Source: Apostichopus californicus (taxonomy: Eukaryota; Echinodermata; Holothuroidea; Aspidochirotida; Stichopodidae). From it: a DNA stretch of 63,316 nucleotides. The notes beneath the pieces were generated by a model. That model was not told the origin of the DNA. It made no database searches and saw only the letters and a program-made list of their open reading frames with translations. Location: positions 1 to 63,316 of the forward strand of contig JAIPMN010001237.1 in NCBI GenBank assembly GCA_020650975.1, in the 5' to 3' direction. This document shows positions 53,401 through 63,316 of the stretch, piece after piece. The translations under genes were made by a program, and so were the position numbers. Each line of letters opens with the position of its first letter. Within the stretch, counting starts at the first letter, position 1.

Positions 53401-56400
53401 AGAAGTTACATAGGACAGATGAGGAATGAATAGAACAAAAATAGACACAAACAAGGAGAGGTAAGATGGAAAGGAAAGAGTGATGAGAGGATGAAGGGCT
53501 GTGGAGGTATCTCTGAGGGGTGTAACAATAGGATTAAGGGCTGTGGAGATAATCTCTGAGGGGTGTAACGATGGGATTAAGGGCTGTGGAGGTATCTCTG
53601 AGGGGTGTAACAATAGGATTAAGGGCTGTGGAGATAATCTCTGAGGGGTGTAACAATGGGATTAAGGGCTCTGGAGATAATCTCTGAGGGATGTAACTGT
53701 AAGCAATGTAACACCTATTTACAGTGTATTCTAGCAGCAGTTTTGAGTTCAGTCTGCAATTTTTCCAACTCACAGATTATTGCCTATAATATTATTAAAA
53801 TTGGTCACATTATGTCACTTGTCTGGATATTTCCACCAGGTGAAGGTTAATGAATTAAGTGATTAAATAACTTTGATTCGGTCCTCGACATTTTGTCGTC
53901 AGGGGACTCGTTAGTAGCAGCGTAGAATACACAGCTAAAAACTACATAGAAGTCTTCAAATGTTAGACATTTACTCCACTGTTTTTGTAAAGTAACAGTT
54001 GGCTAGTCTAGCGGGCTATTGATGTAAGATTTTGGTATAAACCAGAATTGAACATGTTGAATATCAACTCAAAAACACTGCTTAAAGGAATAAATTGTTC
54101 ACTAGAGAGGGTTGTTTGGTATTTATTATCCTTTGGTTTCGACTTATGTATCAGAGATTGTAATCCGTTGGGCGCAGGGGAGGGGGGGGAGATATGGGGG
54201 GTCAGAGTCAATTGCCAGATAGCTTAATTCCATTTACAGAAATGCAGAATGTTAGTACAAGTCTATGGGAAATGATAAAACACAACAGATTCTACTATAA
54301 TTCTGAGACTAGGTATTATTTTGCCATGATATTTGCATCAAAAGTGGATGCGCAAATCTTACAAACATTTCACATCACTGATATGTTCACATCGCTATTA
54401 CATAGACCAAAATTAATTTAAAAATGTGCTCATCTCAGAAGCATTCTTGATGTTGTTCCAAAATTTTTTGCTGGCACAAGGATCCCTTAAACAAATGATG
54501 TGAACCATTCACTTCAACCAGTGAACAATTAGCAATTAATTATTCTTACTGACTAAATTATTACATCTTTTGCTCCAGTTTTAATATAACTCTAAAACAG
54601 GGTTCTGCAAGGTTCCCCACAAGTCTTGTGAACTTTTTACATCATGCAATGACTTTAATCAATGATGACAACAACTGGTCCAGTCCTCAAAATTGTAAAA
54701 AAGACAGGCTAGTGTTGTCAGTGTATGATCTCTTGAAAGCCACAAACTCAGCAAACAATGCATTTGTGGCTGGTATTCGCACACCAAACGGTCTACAGCA
54801 CACATTGTGCTGAGCATATTTGTACAGTGCCATTATATTTGTTCAAGGCCCACCAGCAGGTTTGACAATCCTTCCATATTAGACAACACAGCAGGAATGT
54901 TAAGCATAAAAGATTATGTGTAAAAGTAAGTTGGCCTGACGTTTCGATCCTAGCACAGATGCTAAATGACAAATAACGTACAGTAACAGAAGGGACGAAA
55001 ACACGCACAGAATACAGACAGGTTAATCAGCATAAAAGATGTAACATCACACGTTCTTTGACAAGAACTAGCAACGACAATGACTGGTTGTTAACGGCAT
55101 AATATTAAAAGACCTAACATAACAGATTCATCAGTATGCACAAACACAGAGCTAGTCTGTAAAACTCAGTCTGAGAAAATTAGTTTTGTACATTTATAAA
55201 ACTGAGTAGGTCCCGTTGTTTCTTTCTTCAATGGTCGCCTTTATTTTTTTATTATTGTCATCTTAAATGAGGATATTCCTGCTCAGTGTTGAAGCACTGC
55301 TTTCCAGAGGAGCCCTCCTTTAGAAGATCCTGCTTGATTCTAAAGGTCGGGCCCTCTTGTTTTTATGTATCTATCTACACGTGCATTTTTCGGTAGATTC
55401 GCAATCATGAATGTTAACAGGTTATTTTCTCTCTTTGACAACTAGTATAGAGGTGTTGAGGAAATAGAGCTACTAACTGACCTGTATTTTCATGGCTACT
55501 TCTCGGCCATCTTTAAGAGTTGCTAGGTGGACCTGACCGATGGAAGCTGCTGCAAAAGGTTTCTCTTCGAAAGATTCCAAATTCTGCCTCCAATCCTCTC
55601 CTAGTTCTTTCTGTAAAACTTTCTATTCAAGAGAGATGTTGCCCCAAGAGAGAAGGAAAAAAATAAACATAAAGAGACAGCTTTGCAAAACCATTCAAGG
55701 ATGGTTTGATGTATTTTCAACGTCAACCAGCTAGGATTTTGGGAATGTTAACTACTGCTTTAGTCTGTGTAAAACTTATGCAAAGTAAAACAAACACACA
55801 AACAGATGATAAAAACAAATCTTTACTGGCTGGATTTGTGGGATTAGTTAATAAAATAATCAATTAGTCAAAGTAATAATTGACTTGTAATTGTTCTAAT
55901 GCAGGTATTGAACCTACCTAATTTTGGCTGAATGAGAAATGAATTGTCACCAAGGGTGATCACTTTATATTAGGATTTGAAGATTAAATATGTCTTACCT
56001 TCATCTGCCATGACGGCATAAAATCTGCGCTCTGTCTTACACGTTCGAAGATCCTCTGTAGTTCCGGGCTGATCATGGTATTGTCTGAGAAACCATATGA
56101 GTAGAATAAAACTAATTAAGTAAACAATTAAGAAAACTAATTAACTACTACAGATTTGTCTGCTGTGAAAGTGATAGAGGCATGCCGAATGCTGAGCAAT
56201 TATCTTTATGCTGAGAAGTGGCCGACCTTGCAAGGTTTGACTCATCCGTCTTGACATTATTGAATCCCTGTTAGTCCAACATACAATGACAGACTCAGAA
56301 AACAATGTTGCTATGTTTCCGACTACATGGTAATTTGTCATGAAATGAGACAGGTTTGCATCGCATCATCATCTTTGTCATTGTTATTACATCTTTCTTA

Positions 56401-59400
56401 CCTACAAGAATGTGTGAAATGTAATATTCAGATCTTGTTTAACAACAGCTAGTCGCATTTCAGTCCTAACAAAATACTGTACATGTATACAGATATTATT
56501 TAATATAAATAAACTATATTCTACTTGTAGCCAAATTTACTCCAGAATAAACTAGTTCAACGTTTCATACCATCACTATTAAATTATTTCTCCACTCACA
56601 CAAAGGAGCGAGTAGCTACTTATTAGATCGCTCGGTTTTAATGGACAGTAAGTACTCTACTCACTTCCTACATTAAACGTACAACAGGGTAGGTTTATAT
56701 TTGCTATATACGAAAGGGTGGGAAGGCGTAGATGAGAGCAAAGGTCATTCTGAAGAGTGGCACAACTGTTTTCTGGTATTTGAAACATTGTTGTGACATG
56801 ACTGAAACCTCACAAATATATTTTTGATGCTTGGCTGAATGAAAAACCAGCTGCTCTTGTATTGCTCTTATATAAACTGTCATAAATCCCGCCCTCTAAA
56901 AAAATTATGAGGGTACTAACCCTGTATGCTCAACATCTGTCCCAGCTTGAGGGCTGCACCTCTGACTCTACACAGTGTTTCAACGATCCTCTCGGCATTC
57001 GCTTCTGTCAGTAGCAAGCTTCCGTCCAAAAGTGAGTTTGCACTGTTTCCATCTGCGAGTGTAAAGTTTAAGAAAGGTACATCTTAGAGACAATTTCAGA
57101 TGTGAAACTCAAAATGATATGAAATGGCAAGAATATGTTCATTAATATTAGTATATTTTGTAATGTGTCGGCTTGAATCATGTTTTTCTAGTAATATATA
57201 TATAGATATTATCCCGAACCTTTCAAGCCAAATGCTCTTCTCGTTTTCTCTGCGATGGCACCGATCCCGAGTCCAGCTGCCAGACCTTGAGAGAAAGAAA
57301 CCAAACAGAAGACAACAACAGTTTAAAATGGTAGAACCAGTGGTTACATGGTGGAATTTATTCAAAACAGAATGTAAACAAAAACAAATCATATAATTCT
57401 GTACCCATTCTACCATTTAGGTGGGAATCAACACCTTACTCACACATGACACACACTAATATTACATATGGTATATGTATCTTATGTTGATAATGAGAGA
57501 TGGCTGACACCTACAGTACCATGCTAAATGGGACTAGGAACAAGGGAGTTGCAAAAGATGGATATTAAAACATATTTGCAACAAAATGGGCTAACCTGCT
57601 CAATTGGGTACTTGATCACAAAGCTTTGAGCATCTTCATTCCAAATCCTTCTTTGATATGACTTTTCACCTCCACATTCTCGATTCATGTGATAAAATAA
57701 TACTATGACAAAAAACCACACTATCTACTTATACTTATAGAGCTTTATATAGTTTGAACATTGGAACTGATATTCTAAGAATATTTTAGGCCAATGAAAG
57801 GATAAAGAACCTCTCAGGCATGCGTTCTCAATTGACTTTTCTATTAGGACTAAAGGAAAATATTGGTGTGTGCAAGGGGCCAGATTGAACAATGTGCGCT
57901 GTAGTAAATAACAGGAAATGGTTAACACCATATCGTCACTTCACGTGTAAAGAACTCAATTGTGTTTAGTTCTGTATACCATGAAAGAGTATTTATGAAA
58001 CATATCAGGATGACAGCTACAGTACACAGGGGGGTAGGAAGCTTCCAAAAAGTGGGGGGGCACAATATCAGAGGGGCATTTTCTCATTCCACAACCACCA
58101 CTCGTTATGCTATAAACCGATACACACCGGCCATATCAATTAAATATATATTATGTGTTAGTATGCTATCACTACTATTATGGTGCACGTGACTCTATCA
58201 ACCTACATTTGTACTTCTGTCCATCCATATTTAGAACTTTCCAAAAATATTCCTCTTGTGTTCATTCCTTGAACAAAAGTCTTTAGCAACCTCAGTTAAA
58301 TCCTTAGCATGTACAGACTAAAAATAAATACTTAAAATAAAATATTAAAATTAACAAAGGCTTAAGATATCCAAAAGACAGTTCTTCATCAAAGGGGCAC
58401 ATTTTATTTGCCGGTAGGGCACATTTGCTATATTGGAAAAAAGTGGGGGCACGTGCCCCCATTTCCCCCGGCTCCTACCCCCCCCTCCTGCAGCTACATG
58501 TCTATTCAAATATGACATTGCAATTAATAAGGCTGGCCAAGAGGTAGCTAGATATGCATGATGCCATGGTAACCACAACACAACATTCAACAGAACAGCA
58601 TTATGCTACAGATTATGACACACATCAGACTGTTTTGCAGACTACATAGCAACAAGATCCAATAATCAATCTACTCACCACCAAAGTTTATCACCCTCTC
58701 TATCCTGGATGAAGGAACAGTCCTTTCTTTTGCTTGCTCACTGAGCTAATAAAAAGAAAATTCAATGCATAATTCAAATTTCAAATTACTGTGCAAATCA
58801 CTGGATCAGTATGAATGATCATTTATCAAACTCTTGCACAACGCCACAGTAAATGTTATCATAGTATACATATTTTTTTATAGTAAGATTTTAAAACAGC
58901 AATCCTTCAAAAAAACAAGAGGCTGAGAATGGTTACAATATTTACAAAGACAACAGCATGTACAGAAATTCATAAAAAAAACAGTTGCATGATACATCAC
59001 CGAAGCATCATATTAAATACCACTGAGAAATATTAAAGTAAAAGCTGTATAAAGTACCAAACAAAGATTGTAATTTATAAAATAAAAGAAAAAAAACGTA
59101 CTTTAGGCTTGATCCTCTTCCTTAACTTCTGCACCTTTGGAGGTTGCTTAGGGGAATCTCCAGACATTTGCAACTTTCCCTGGGCTTTTTGAAGTTCCTC
59201 AGCTGATACCGGCGAAGCGGAAGAGTCATAGTGAAACCTACGTACCAGTTCTACATAAGACACGTAAGGCCTGTGTTGCCTAGCAGCAGAGTGAAAGTCT
59301 CTTTTAGCATGATTGCTGACAGTTGAAGCTTTGATGTTAACACGGTCATTACTCTTCCTGTTACTAGTTGCATGGGCTATATGTGGCGACGGTTCTTCCG

Positions 59401-60226
59401 TGGTAGTGATAGTTTGTGCTTCATCCATGCCAGTGACACCCATGGTCTCTGGCCAATCCTCATCTATTGGACCTCCTGTTGCAGCCTCCCAACGATTGAG
59501 GAAGTCACTCTTTGGCTGAAAGGATCAAAGGAAGATGAAAAACCATCTGACAGATATTTCTAAACATTCATAACATGTGTGCATCTTCAATGCTGACAAC
59601 AAAATGTTTTTTTTTGGGGTTTATTTTCAGCTCTTTTGTATTGACATTGGATTGGAAAGGATTCCAAATGTACTAAGTGGGGATGTGAAAAAAACAATAT
59701 ATCCATGACTGTAGTGTATTCACAATGAGATGTAGTTCTATAAAGTACTATAGAAAACTATGTAAAATTTTTAAATGATATAATGAAATGACACAGTTTC
59801 GTCAATGTGCATCACGCCTGTTACTTCAAGGGGTTAATTTTTGTAGGAACTGAATGCAAACTTCACCAGCATACTTAGAATATGTTCTTTCTTCATTCAA
59901 TATAAATTTAATCTGTTTAAGTACAGTATTTCTTACAAAATGCTTGCTCTCAGCAGCAGCCCATCCGACATTTACATGGGTTTCAGTGCACCTTGTGTGT
60001 GACTGAGCTGTTAACTATTTATGCTAATAACATGATTTACCTCAGTCATGAATGAGTCACTGAGTTTTTCCTCTGCCTGTAACTGAAGTTCTTGAACAGC
60101 TGCTCTGATACTGGAATTGTTCCATACTTGTTTCATCTCAGTACACTGAAGATCAGCAAATGCTTTGGCTACAAGGCCAAATCCATTTCCCATTTTCAGA
60201 CAATCTTTGTACCTTGTTTGAGCCAT
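47465..60226 (-). CDS. COQ8A: Atypical kinase COQ8A (ADCK3), mitochondrial coenzyme Q factor
   Basis: COQ8A is a UbiB-family atypical kinase/ATPase on the mitochondrial inner membrane, needed for coenzyme Q synthesis. Coding exons on the minus strand: 60041-60226, 59102-59515, 58679-58745, 57220-57285, 56921-57052, 55999-56084, 55482-55622, 52904-52985, 52379-52472, 51592-51733, 50677-50784, 48941-49006, 48714-48800, 47465-47740. They total 1947 bp (648 aa; human 647) and all phases agree. Visible motifs: single membrane segment [16 protein letters not shown] (exons 3-4), KLGQ (about K280-Q283), alanine-rich loop FAAASIGQ replacing the usual P-loop, catalytic lysine in [16 protein letters not shown] (D492, N497), DFG (D511), and C-terminal [19 protein letters not shown]. 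The N-terminal third is poorly conserved, as in other species. The start MAQTRYKD is chosen because an acceptor-like CTCCGAAG lies just upstream. Invertebrates usually have one COQ8, so it may equally represent COQ8B. Confidence 0.97.
48857..48930 (-). pseudogene. Decayed tandem copy of the COQ8A DFG exon
   Basis: On the minus strand this reads AGAATATATCCCAAGCTATT and encodes [13 protein letters not shown], parallel to [13 protein letters not shown] of the true exon at 48941-49006. Similarity extends back over the DFG codons (CTTGGATTGTAGG against CTTGACTTTGG), which carry an in-frame stop, and forward past the exon end. The donor GTGAGT of the true exon is ATGAGT here, so it cannot be spliced normally. 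It lies immediately downstream of the real exon in the same orientation, inside the following intron. Confidence 0.8.
49063..49430. repeat. Tandem repeat of ~112 bp
   Basis: Units start at about 49063, 49174, 49286 and 49400. Shared blocks are GGCCCTGGTGTTTATTG, GTGTGTTCCCTTGAGAAGGG, AATTCCTCATTAAATCA and TATCATAGCTCACTTGAT. Units 1 and 2 are nearly identical and the others are more diverged. A distant fragment (TTATCATGGCTCACTC, GATGCCCTCATATTATTG) is near 50136-50185. It lies in the COQ8A intron upstream of the DFG exon. Confidence 0.88.
50248..50430. repeat. Direct repeat pair with (TTTGATTATAA)3 between
   Basis: ATATTGTTTTGGATGAAGTG, then CATGAGCATCTCAAGAGGAAA, recurs 129 bp later as ATATTGTTTGGATGTAGTAC, then CTCAAGAGGAAA. 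Three copies of the 11-mer TTTGATTATAA lie between them near 50307-50339. A related TATGC(T/C)ATTGCTAAATTTTC block also occurs twice. Confidence 0.8.
50903..51162. repeat. Tandem duplication of 130 bp
   Basis: The CAAAATGACCATCTATTA block at about 50912 recurs at about 51042, followed in both by ATCAAGGCTCAAATATTCAA, TTGTCAATACAACCTTA, CTGAGAGGTATTC and ACTAGCATTAG. The copies differ by roughly a tenth of positions. It lies in the COQ8A intron before the exon at 50677-50784. Confidence 0.88.
53091..53197 (+). repeat. Dispersed repeat family 3, copy A
   Basis: TTAACCTGTCTGTATTCTGT, TCCCTTCTGTTACTG, ATTTAGCCTCTGAAGAAG and the palindrome GATCCTGCTAGGATC (53160-53174) align with the reverse complement of 54918-55028. 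A shorter inverted piece of the same family lies at 53303-53350. The palindromic GATCCTGCTAGGATC followed by AAAC-TC resembles ends of Penelope-like retroelements, but that is only an impression. Confidence 0.75.
53303..53350 (-). repeat. Dispersed repeat family 3, inverted fragment
   Basis: TGTAAAAGTTAGAGGGGCTA, GCAGGATCGTCTTCAGAGGC is the reverse complement of the right part of the copy at 53149-53197, about 100 bp away. The pair could form a large hairpin in the COQ8A intron. Confidence 0.75.
53488..53699. repeat. Minisatellite of five ~43-bp units
   Basis: Each unit holds GGATTAAGGGCTGTGGAG, GTATCTCTGAGGGG or ATAATCTCTGAGGGG, and TGTAACAAT. Two unit types (GGAGGTATC and GGAGATAATC) alternate. 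It lies in the COQ8A intron between exons 7 and 8. ORFs on the minus strand through it are repeat artefacts. Confidence 0.9.
54918..55028 (-). repeat. Dispersed repeat family 3, copy B
   Basis: Read on the minus strand it gives CTGTCTGTATTCTGTGCGTG, CGTCCCTTCTGTTACTG, TTTGTCATTTAGCATCTG, TGCTAGGATCGAAACGTCAG, the same order as 53091-53197. The GAAGAAGATCC block is deleted. A further partial match (GAAGATCCTGCTTGATTCTA) is near 55324. Confidence 0.78.
58014..58498. mobile_element. hAT-like MITE
   Basis: CAGGGGGGTAGGAAGC at 58027 and GCTCCTACCCCCCCCTCCTG ending at 58490 form inverted ends. CAGCTACA occurs on both sides (58014-58021 and 58491-58498), an exact 8-mer, though on the left it stands five bases from the CAGG tip. 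The G-rich ends and GGGGGCACGTGCCCCC palindrome resemble the 26866 element. It has no transposase. It lies in the COQ8A intron between exons 3 and 4. Confidence 0.7.
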
Positions 60227-62691
60227 GACCCTTTCTTCGGAGAGTGAAAGGAAATACATGTTACAATGCTTTGACCAAAACATTTTTTTTGTAACGGAAA
60301 TACATTTGTAAGAGATTAAAAGCACCATTAACTGCCAGTTAAAGAACATGCACCAAGATAAGAAATGAAAATGAACTGATTTTCAAATCATGTTTAAAAG
60401 GAAATATGAGACATGTCAATTACTTTACCCACTCAATTACTTCTCTTATTATACATTCCCACTTTGTGCAATTTATATACCCCACTTTAAATAGGAGAAA
60501 TTTCTTAGTGAAGAAGGCCTTCGTTGAACAAGTTGGGACCCCTATTGTTATTAAAGTTACTTTTGTGATTGCCACATGATTCATAAATGAATGCAAATGT
60601 GTTAGCTGTGCATACACATAGAAATACAAGGTCATGGTAGGTTAGTGCAGTATTGGTCATTCATCTTCCGTATTTAGAAAATAAGTAGCCTACTGTAGTC
60701 AGCAATAACTGTAATTTTCAGTAAGAACAAACTGTAAACATATATAGGAAAATGGGGCCTAAGAAATATAATGAGCACTTGTTCTATAATAGTCCTTGAT
60801 TGATCACAGAATACAGATGATGCAAACCTGTGATGATTTTCATTAACATAGAGTAGCCTACATCACATAATTTGGTTGGACAAATTTGATGGCATAGATC
60901 TAGTCTAAATTCTGGTAGGCCTTACGTACAGTAGCCTTGGGCCAGTACGTTTTCAGCAAAGCCAATCACATCGTATGCTGCACTATAGCAAAGCCTAACA
61001 GGCCTAGGCCTACACATTGAAAGTAATGTGCACTGTAAATAGCCAGGTCAAATAATAACACGCATAGCCCAGGTTACTTACAAACGAAAATGAGAAGAAA
61101 TACACACACGAACGCCTTAGTTTAAAGGCGTGCAAGAAACGGACAAAGGCAGAATCATAAAATGGTCAGACTTGTTCATAATCGAGCTCTTTTGAGTAAA
61201 ACCTAGCCTTGGCACATGTATGTACAGATGAGCTTGAACGTAGTGCTTTCCTATTTGTTTACGAAATCACAGGGATTATGTAACATCCAAAGAACTAACA
61301 TCACATTCATTTCTTACCAAGGAACGCTGAAATTGACAAAATGTTTGCTTACGGTTGAGACCAAAGTGAGGTGAATCAAAAAGTTCGTACGCATATGTCA
61401 TTGAAAACTCTTTACATCCACGTGTCTTGTCTTCATTATAATGATATTTATCTGTGAACATTGAATTATGATCGGTTTCATTAAATATGTGGGTAGCTGT
61501 ATATAGGCGCGGTTAAACTATATCTTAAACTATGAACTTGGATACCATATGGTCTTGTATCCGTCCTCTGTTTTTAGTATTGATTGATAATACAACATAT
61601 TGTAAATTAATTGTTGTCTCGCAGGCTTGTCAAATTTATAGGTTTTGGTTACTAGACTGGAGATATATTTCGAGTACTGGTATTGATAGAGTAGATGAGA
61701 GAGTAAAATTTGCTTTCGTGTTGAGCTCAGCCTGGTAGGACGACTCTCTTAAAATATTTTAATAACTTTTGATAATCTCCATAAAATCTAGAATCTACAG
61801 GATATTTTAGGGGTACTATGCAGACTGACAGGTCATGGCTTGTGCAGAACTTAGAAATTAGATTCTCTCTCGAAGGCTCCGGCTCGACTCTGGCTCCGGC
61901 TCGACTCAGACTATGACCGGCTGGCCTGATCGAATGATGGGATGTGTGATGTATTACAGATAAATACACAAGGTTACGTCATTTTGGAACTTACAGATTG
62001 CGGTCATGACTTTGCACTTACAGGTGACCTTGAAAGCATCATGTTTCCTCCAAACGGGTGTATATGGGCGGGAAGGAGTGGGATAAATTGGGTGGAAATT
62101 CTTTCTTTACTGCAGTATTCCGCACGAACGGTACGTTTTACGTACGGTAGATATCAGGTAAAATTGCCTTATTTTTCCGAATTTGGACGTTATAAGTTTG
62201 GCCCTCTATCGATGATGTCATATTTAAACTCAAACATGTGCTATTGCCACAATGCGCAATTAAAGCACGCCTAGCTCTTTATTTATTTTTTAATCTATAA
62301 ATGGAAAAGCCGCTGCATAAATGATTTCTGCAAACTGTAATAGGCCTCTTAAGTTCAAAATGCCAGTAGTTTCCCGTATATACTTACAGAGAGAGAGAGA
62401 GAGAGAGAGAGAGCGCGCGCTTGCGCCAAATACCATAACAATGACATTTAATCCTGCCATGCATATAAGCCCCCGCTGTTGGTTAAATCCTATTAACATG
62501 TTGTGATTGTTGTATTTTTTTCTCGAAAAGGTTGTAAACATCCAATTGACAGTAGGCTTTGCATAATATCGTTTTGTCTGCTTTTGTTTTCAAAGTTGGG
62601 ATTTTTCTGCCTTGTTAGCTATTGTGGGCTTTTTGTAAGGCACTGCTGAACTTTCGTGATTTGTTTCAGCTTCAAGGGGACTGGGGTTCAG

Positions 62692-62762
62692 AGTGGATCA
62701 GTTAAATCGTTTGGTTTTCGTGCAGGCCATGTAGGCTCTCAATCTTGGGTGACTTTTCTTCA
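62692..62762. repeat. Dispersed repeat family 4, copy B
   Basis: This matches 44080-44150: GAGTGGATCAGTT, CGTTTGGTTTTCGTGCAGGC and TCTCAATCTTGGGTGACTTT. It lies in the COQ8A upstream flank. Confidence 0.6.
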
Positions 62763-63231
62763 AACGTTCCACGTAATTGGAGCCACATGCGGCAGAAACC
62801 AATAAGTTTTAATAATTATAGTGGACCGTTCGGTCGTAATTCTATGGTGGATAATTGTACCCTATAGTCAGGGTAATAATTCGAGATTTTACCTTTGACT
62901 ATCACACTATCACAATGTATGAGATGACATGATTGAAGCCAGCAGTACATCGGCTTAGTTCGGTGCATTGGTAGCATATACTGCATATAATTGGCCGATT
63001 GACTTATTACACACTAAATCGTCAAAGTACTTTGTGGTCTCCACGTCCTAGTGGAAGTTTTCACTAGCTATACCCCACTCCTCGCTGTATATAGTTGATA
63101 CAATGACCATTTATGGCACCTTAAATCGTCTGTATCATGACCAGGGTATATTGTTAGCTATAGATGTGAGCTCGAAGTTTCCGTGTCTAGTAAACCAGAG
63201 AGTTCCAGCTCCCTGTGTAAACAAACCTTTC

Positions 63232-63316
63232 CAGGGGCGGATCCAGGGGGGGGGCCGGGGGGCCTGGCCCCCCTTTTTGAAAATCCTGAATTTTTTTTTT
63301 ACCGCGTTCGAGGGAA
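63232..63316 (+). mobile_element. Start of a hAT-like MITE, cut by the window edge
   Basis: CAGGGGCGGATCCAGG followed by a poly-G/poly-C inverted stretch (GGCCGGGGGGCC, GGCCCCCC) is a common terminal sequence of short hAT-like elements in invertebrate genomes. The other end is outside the window, so target duplication cannot be tested. Confidence 0.5.

Larger units (their letters stand above)
60227..63316. other. COQ8A 5' UTR/promoter region and flank; no supported gene
   Basis: An acceptor-like site at about 60239 implies at least one 5' non-coding exon of COQ8A upstream, not located. Open frames here (for example 61942-62274) have no recognisable similarity. A (GA)n run of about 26 bases followed by CGCGCGC lies at 62388-62420. 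Family 4 repeat copy B is at 62692-62762. The sequence near 61878-61906 repeats GGCTCCGGCTCGACTC. The right edge enters a MITE. Confidence 0.55.

Noticed and set aside
53260..53773. Minus-strand repetitive frames ([14 protein letters not shown] type)
   Set aside because: They are products of the 43-bp minisatellite in a COQ8A intron.
54960..55025. Hammerhead ribozyme (GGGACGAAAACACGC resembles its 3' core)
   Set aside because: The required CTGANGA box is absent upstream, and the same sequence is part of a dispersed repeat.
60226..60349. Upstream in-frame ATG extending COQ8A by 41 codons
   Set aside because: The extension is unlike COQ8 N-termini and an acceptor-like site lies just before the chosen ATG, so it is more likely intron.
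61942..62274. 110-codon open frame upstream of COQ8A
   Set aside because: No recognisable domain, no splice context and no compositional support for coding.

Overview
The window is animal nuclear DNA. Genes are split into many short exons with GT-AG introns, the background is AT-rich, there is no operon structure, and introns are full of dispersed repeats, minisatellites and short DNA transposons. The four proteins match vertebrate orthologues at nearly full length, and the repeat and poly-G/poly-C texture looks like a marine invertebrate deuterostome, probably an echinoderm and possibly a sea cucumber. The species is an inference. I rebuilt exons by hand from homology, splice sites and reading phase, and every junction keeps frame.

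Layout from left to right. (1) About 0.9-5.2 kb, minus strand: 5' part of PUS10 (tRNA pseudouridine synthase), continuing past the left edge. (2) 5.2-6.7 kb: spacer between PUS10 and YY1, which diverge. (3) 6.7-12.6 kb, plus strand: complete YY1 in 5 exons, with a cluster of CCAT/ATGG motifs in intron 1 that looks like an autoregulatory YY1-site cluster. (4) 12.6-19.1 kb: YY1 3' UTR and spacer. (5) 19.1-40.2 kb, plus strand: complete ZFYVE21 in 7 exons spread over 21 kb. Its introns hold a hAT-type MITE with a perfect 8-bp target duplication, a long 27-bp minisatellite, a tRNA-derived SINE and several duplications. (6) 40.2-47.5 kb: spacer between convergent genes, with another hAT-like element carrying a false-looking assembly gap, a second SINE copy, an unassigned ORF and a 60-bp minisatellite. 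(7) 47.5-60.2 kb, minus strand: complete COQ8A/ADCK3-type UbiB kinase in 14 coding exons, with a decayed tandem copy of its DFG exon and many intronic tandem duplications. (8) 60.2-63.3 kb: upstream region of COQ8A, with no recognisable gene and the start of another hAT-like element at the right edge.

The genes do not form a pathway: PUS10 modifies tRNA, YY1 is a transcription and Polycomb-recruiting factor, ZFYVE21 is an endosome/focal-adhesion FYVE protein, and COQ8A supports coenzyme Q synthesis in mitochondria. I found no sign of a novel multi-gene system. The points most worth following are the YY1 intron-1 site cluster, the duplicated and broken COQ8A exon, the hAT-type MITEs, the SINE family and the artefactual gap.
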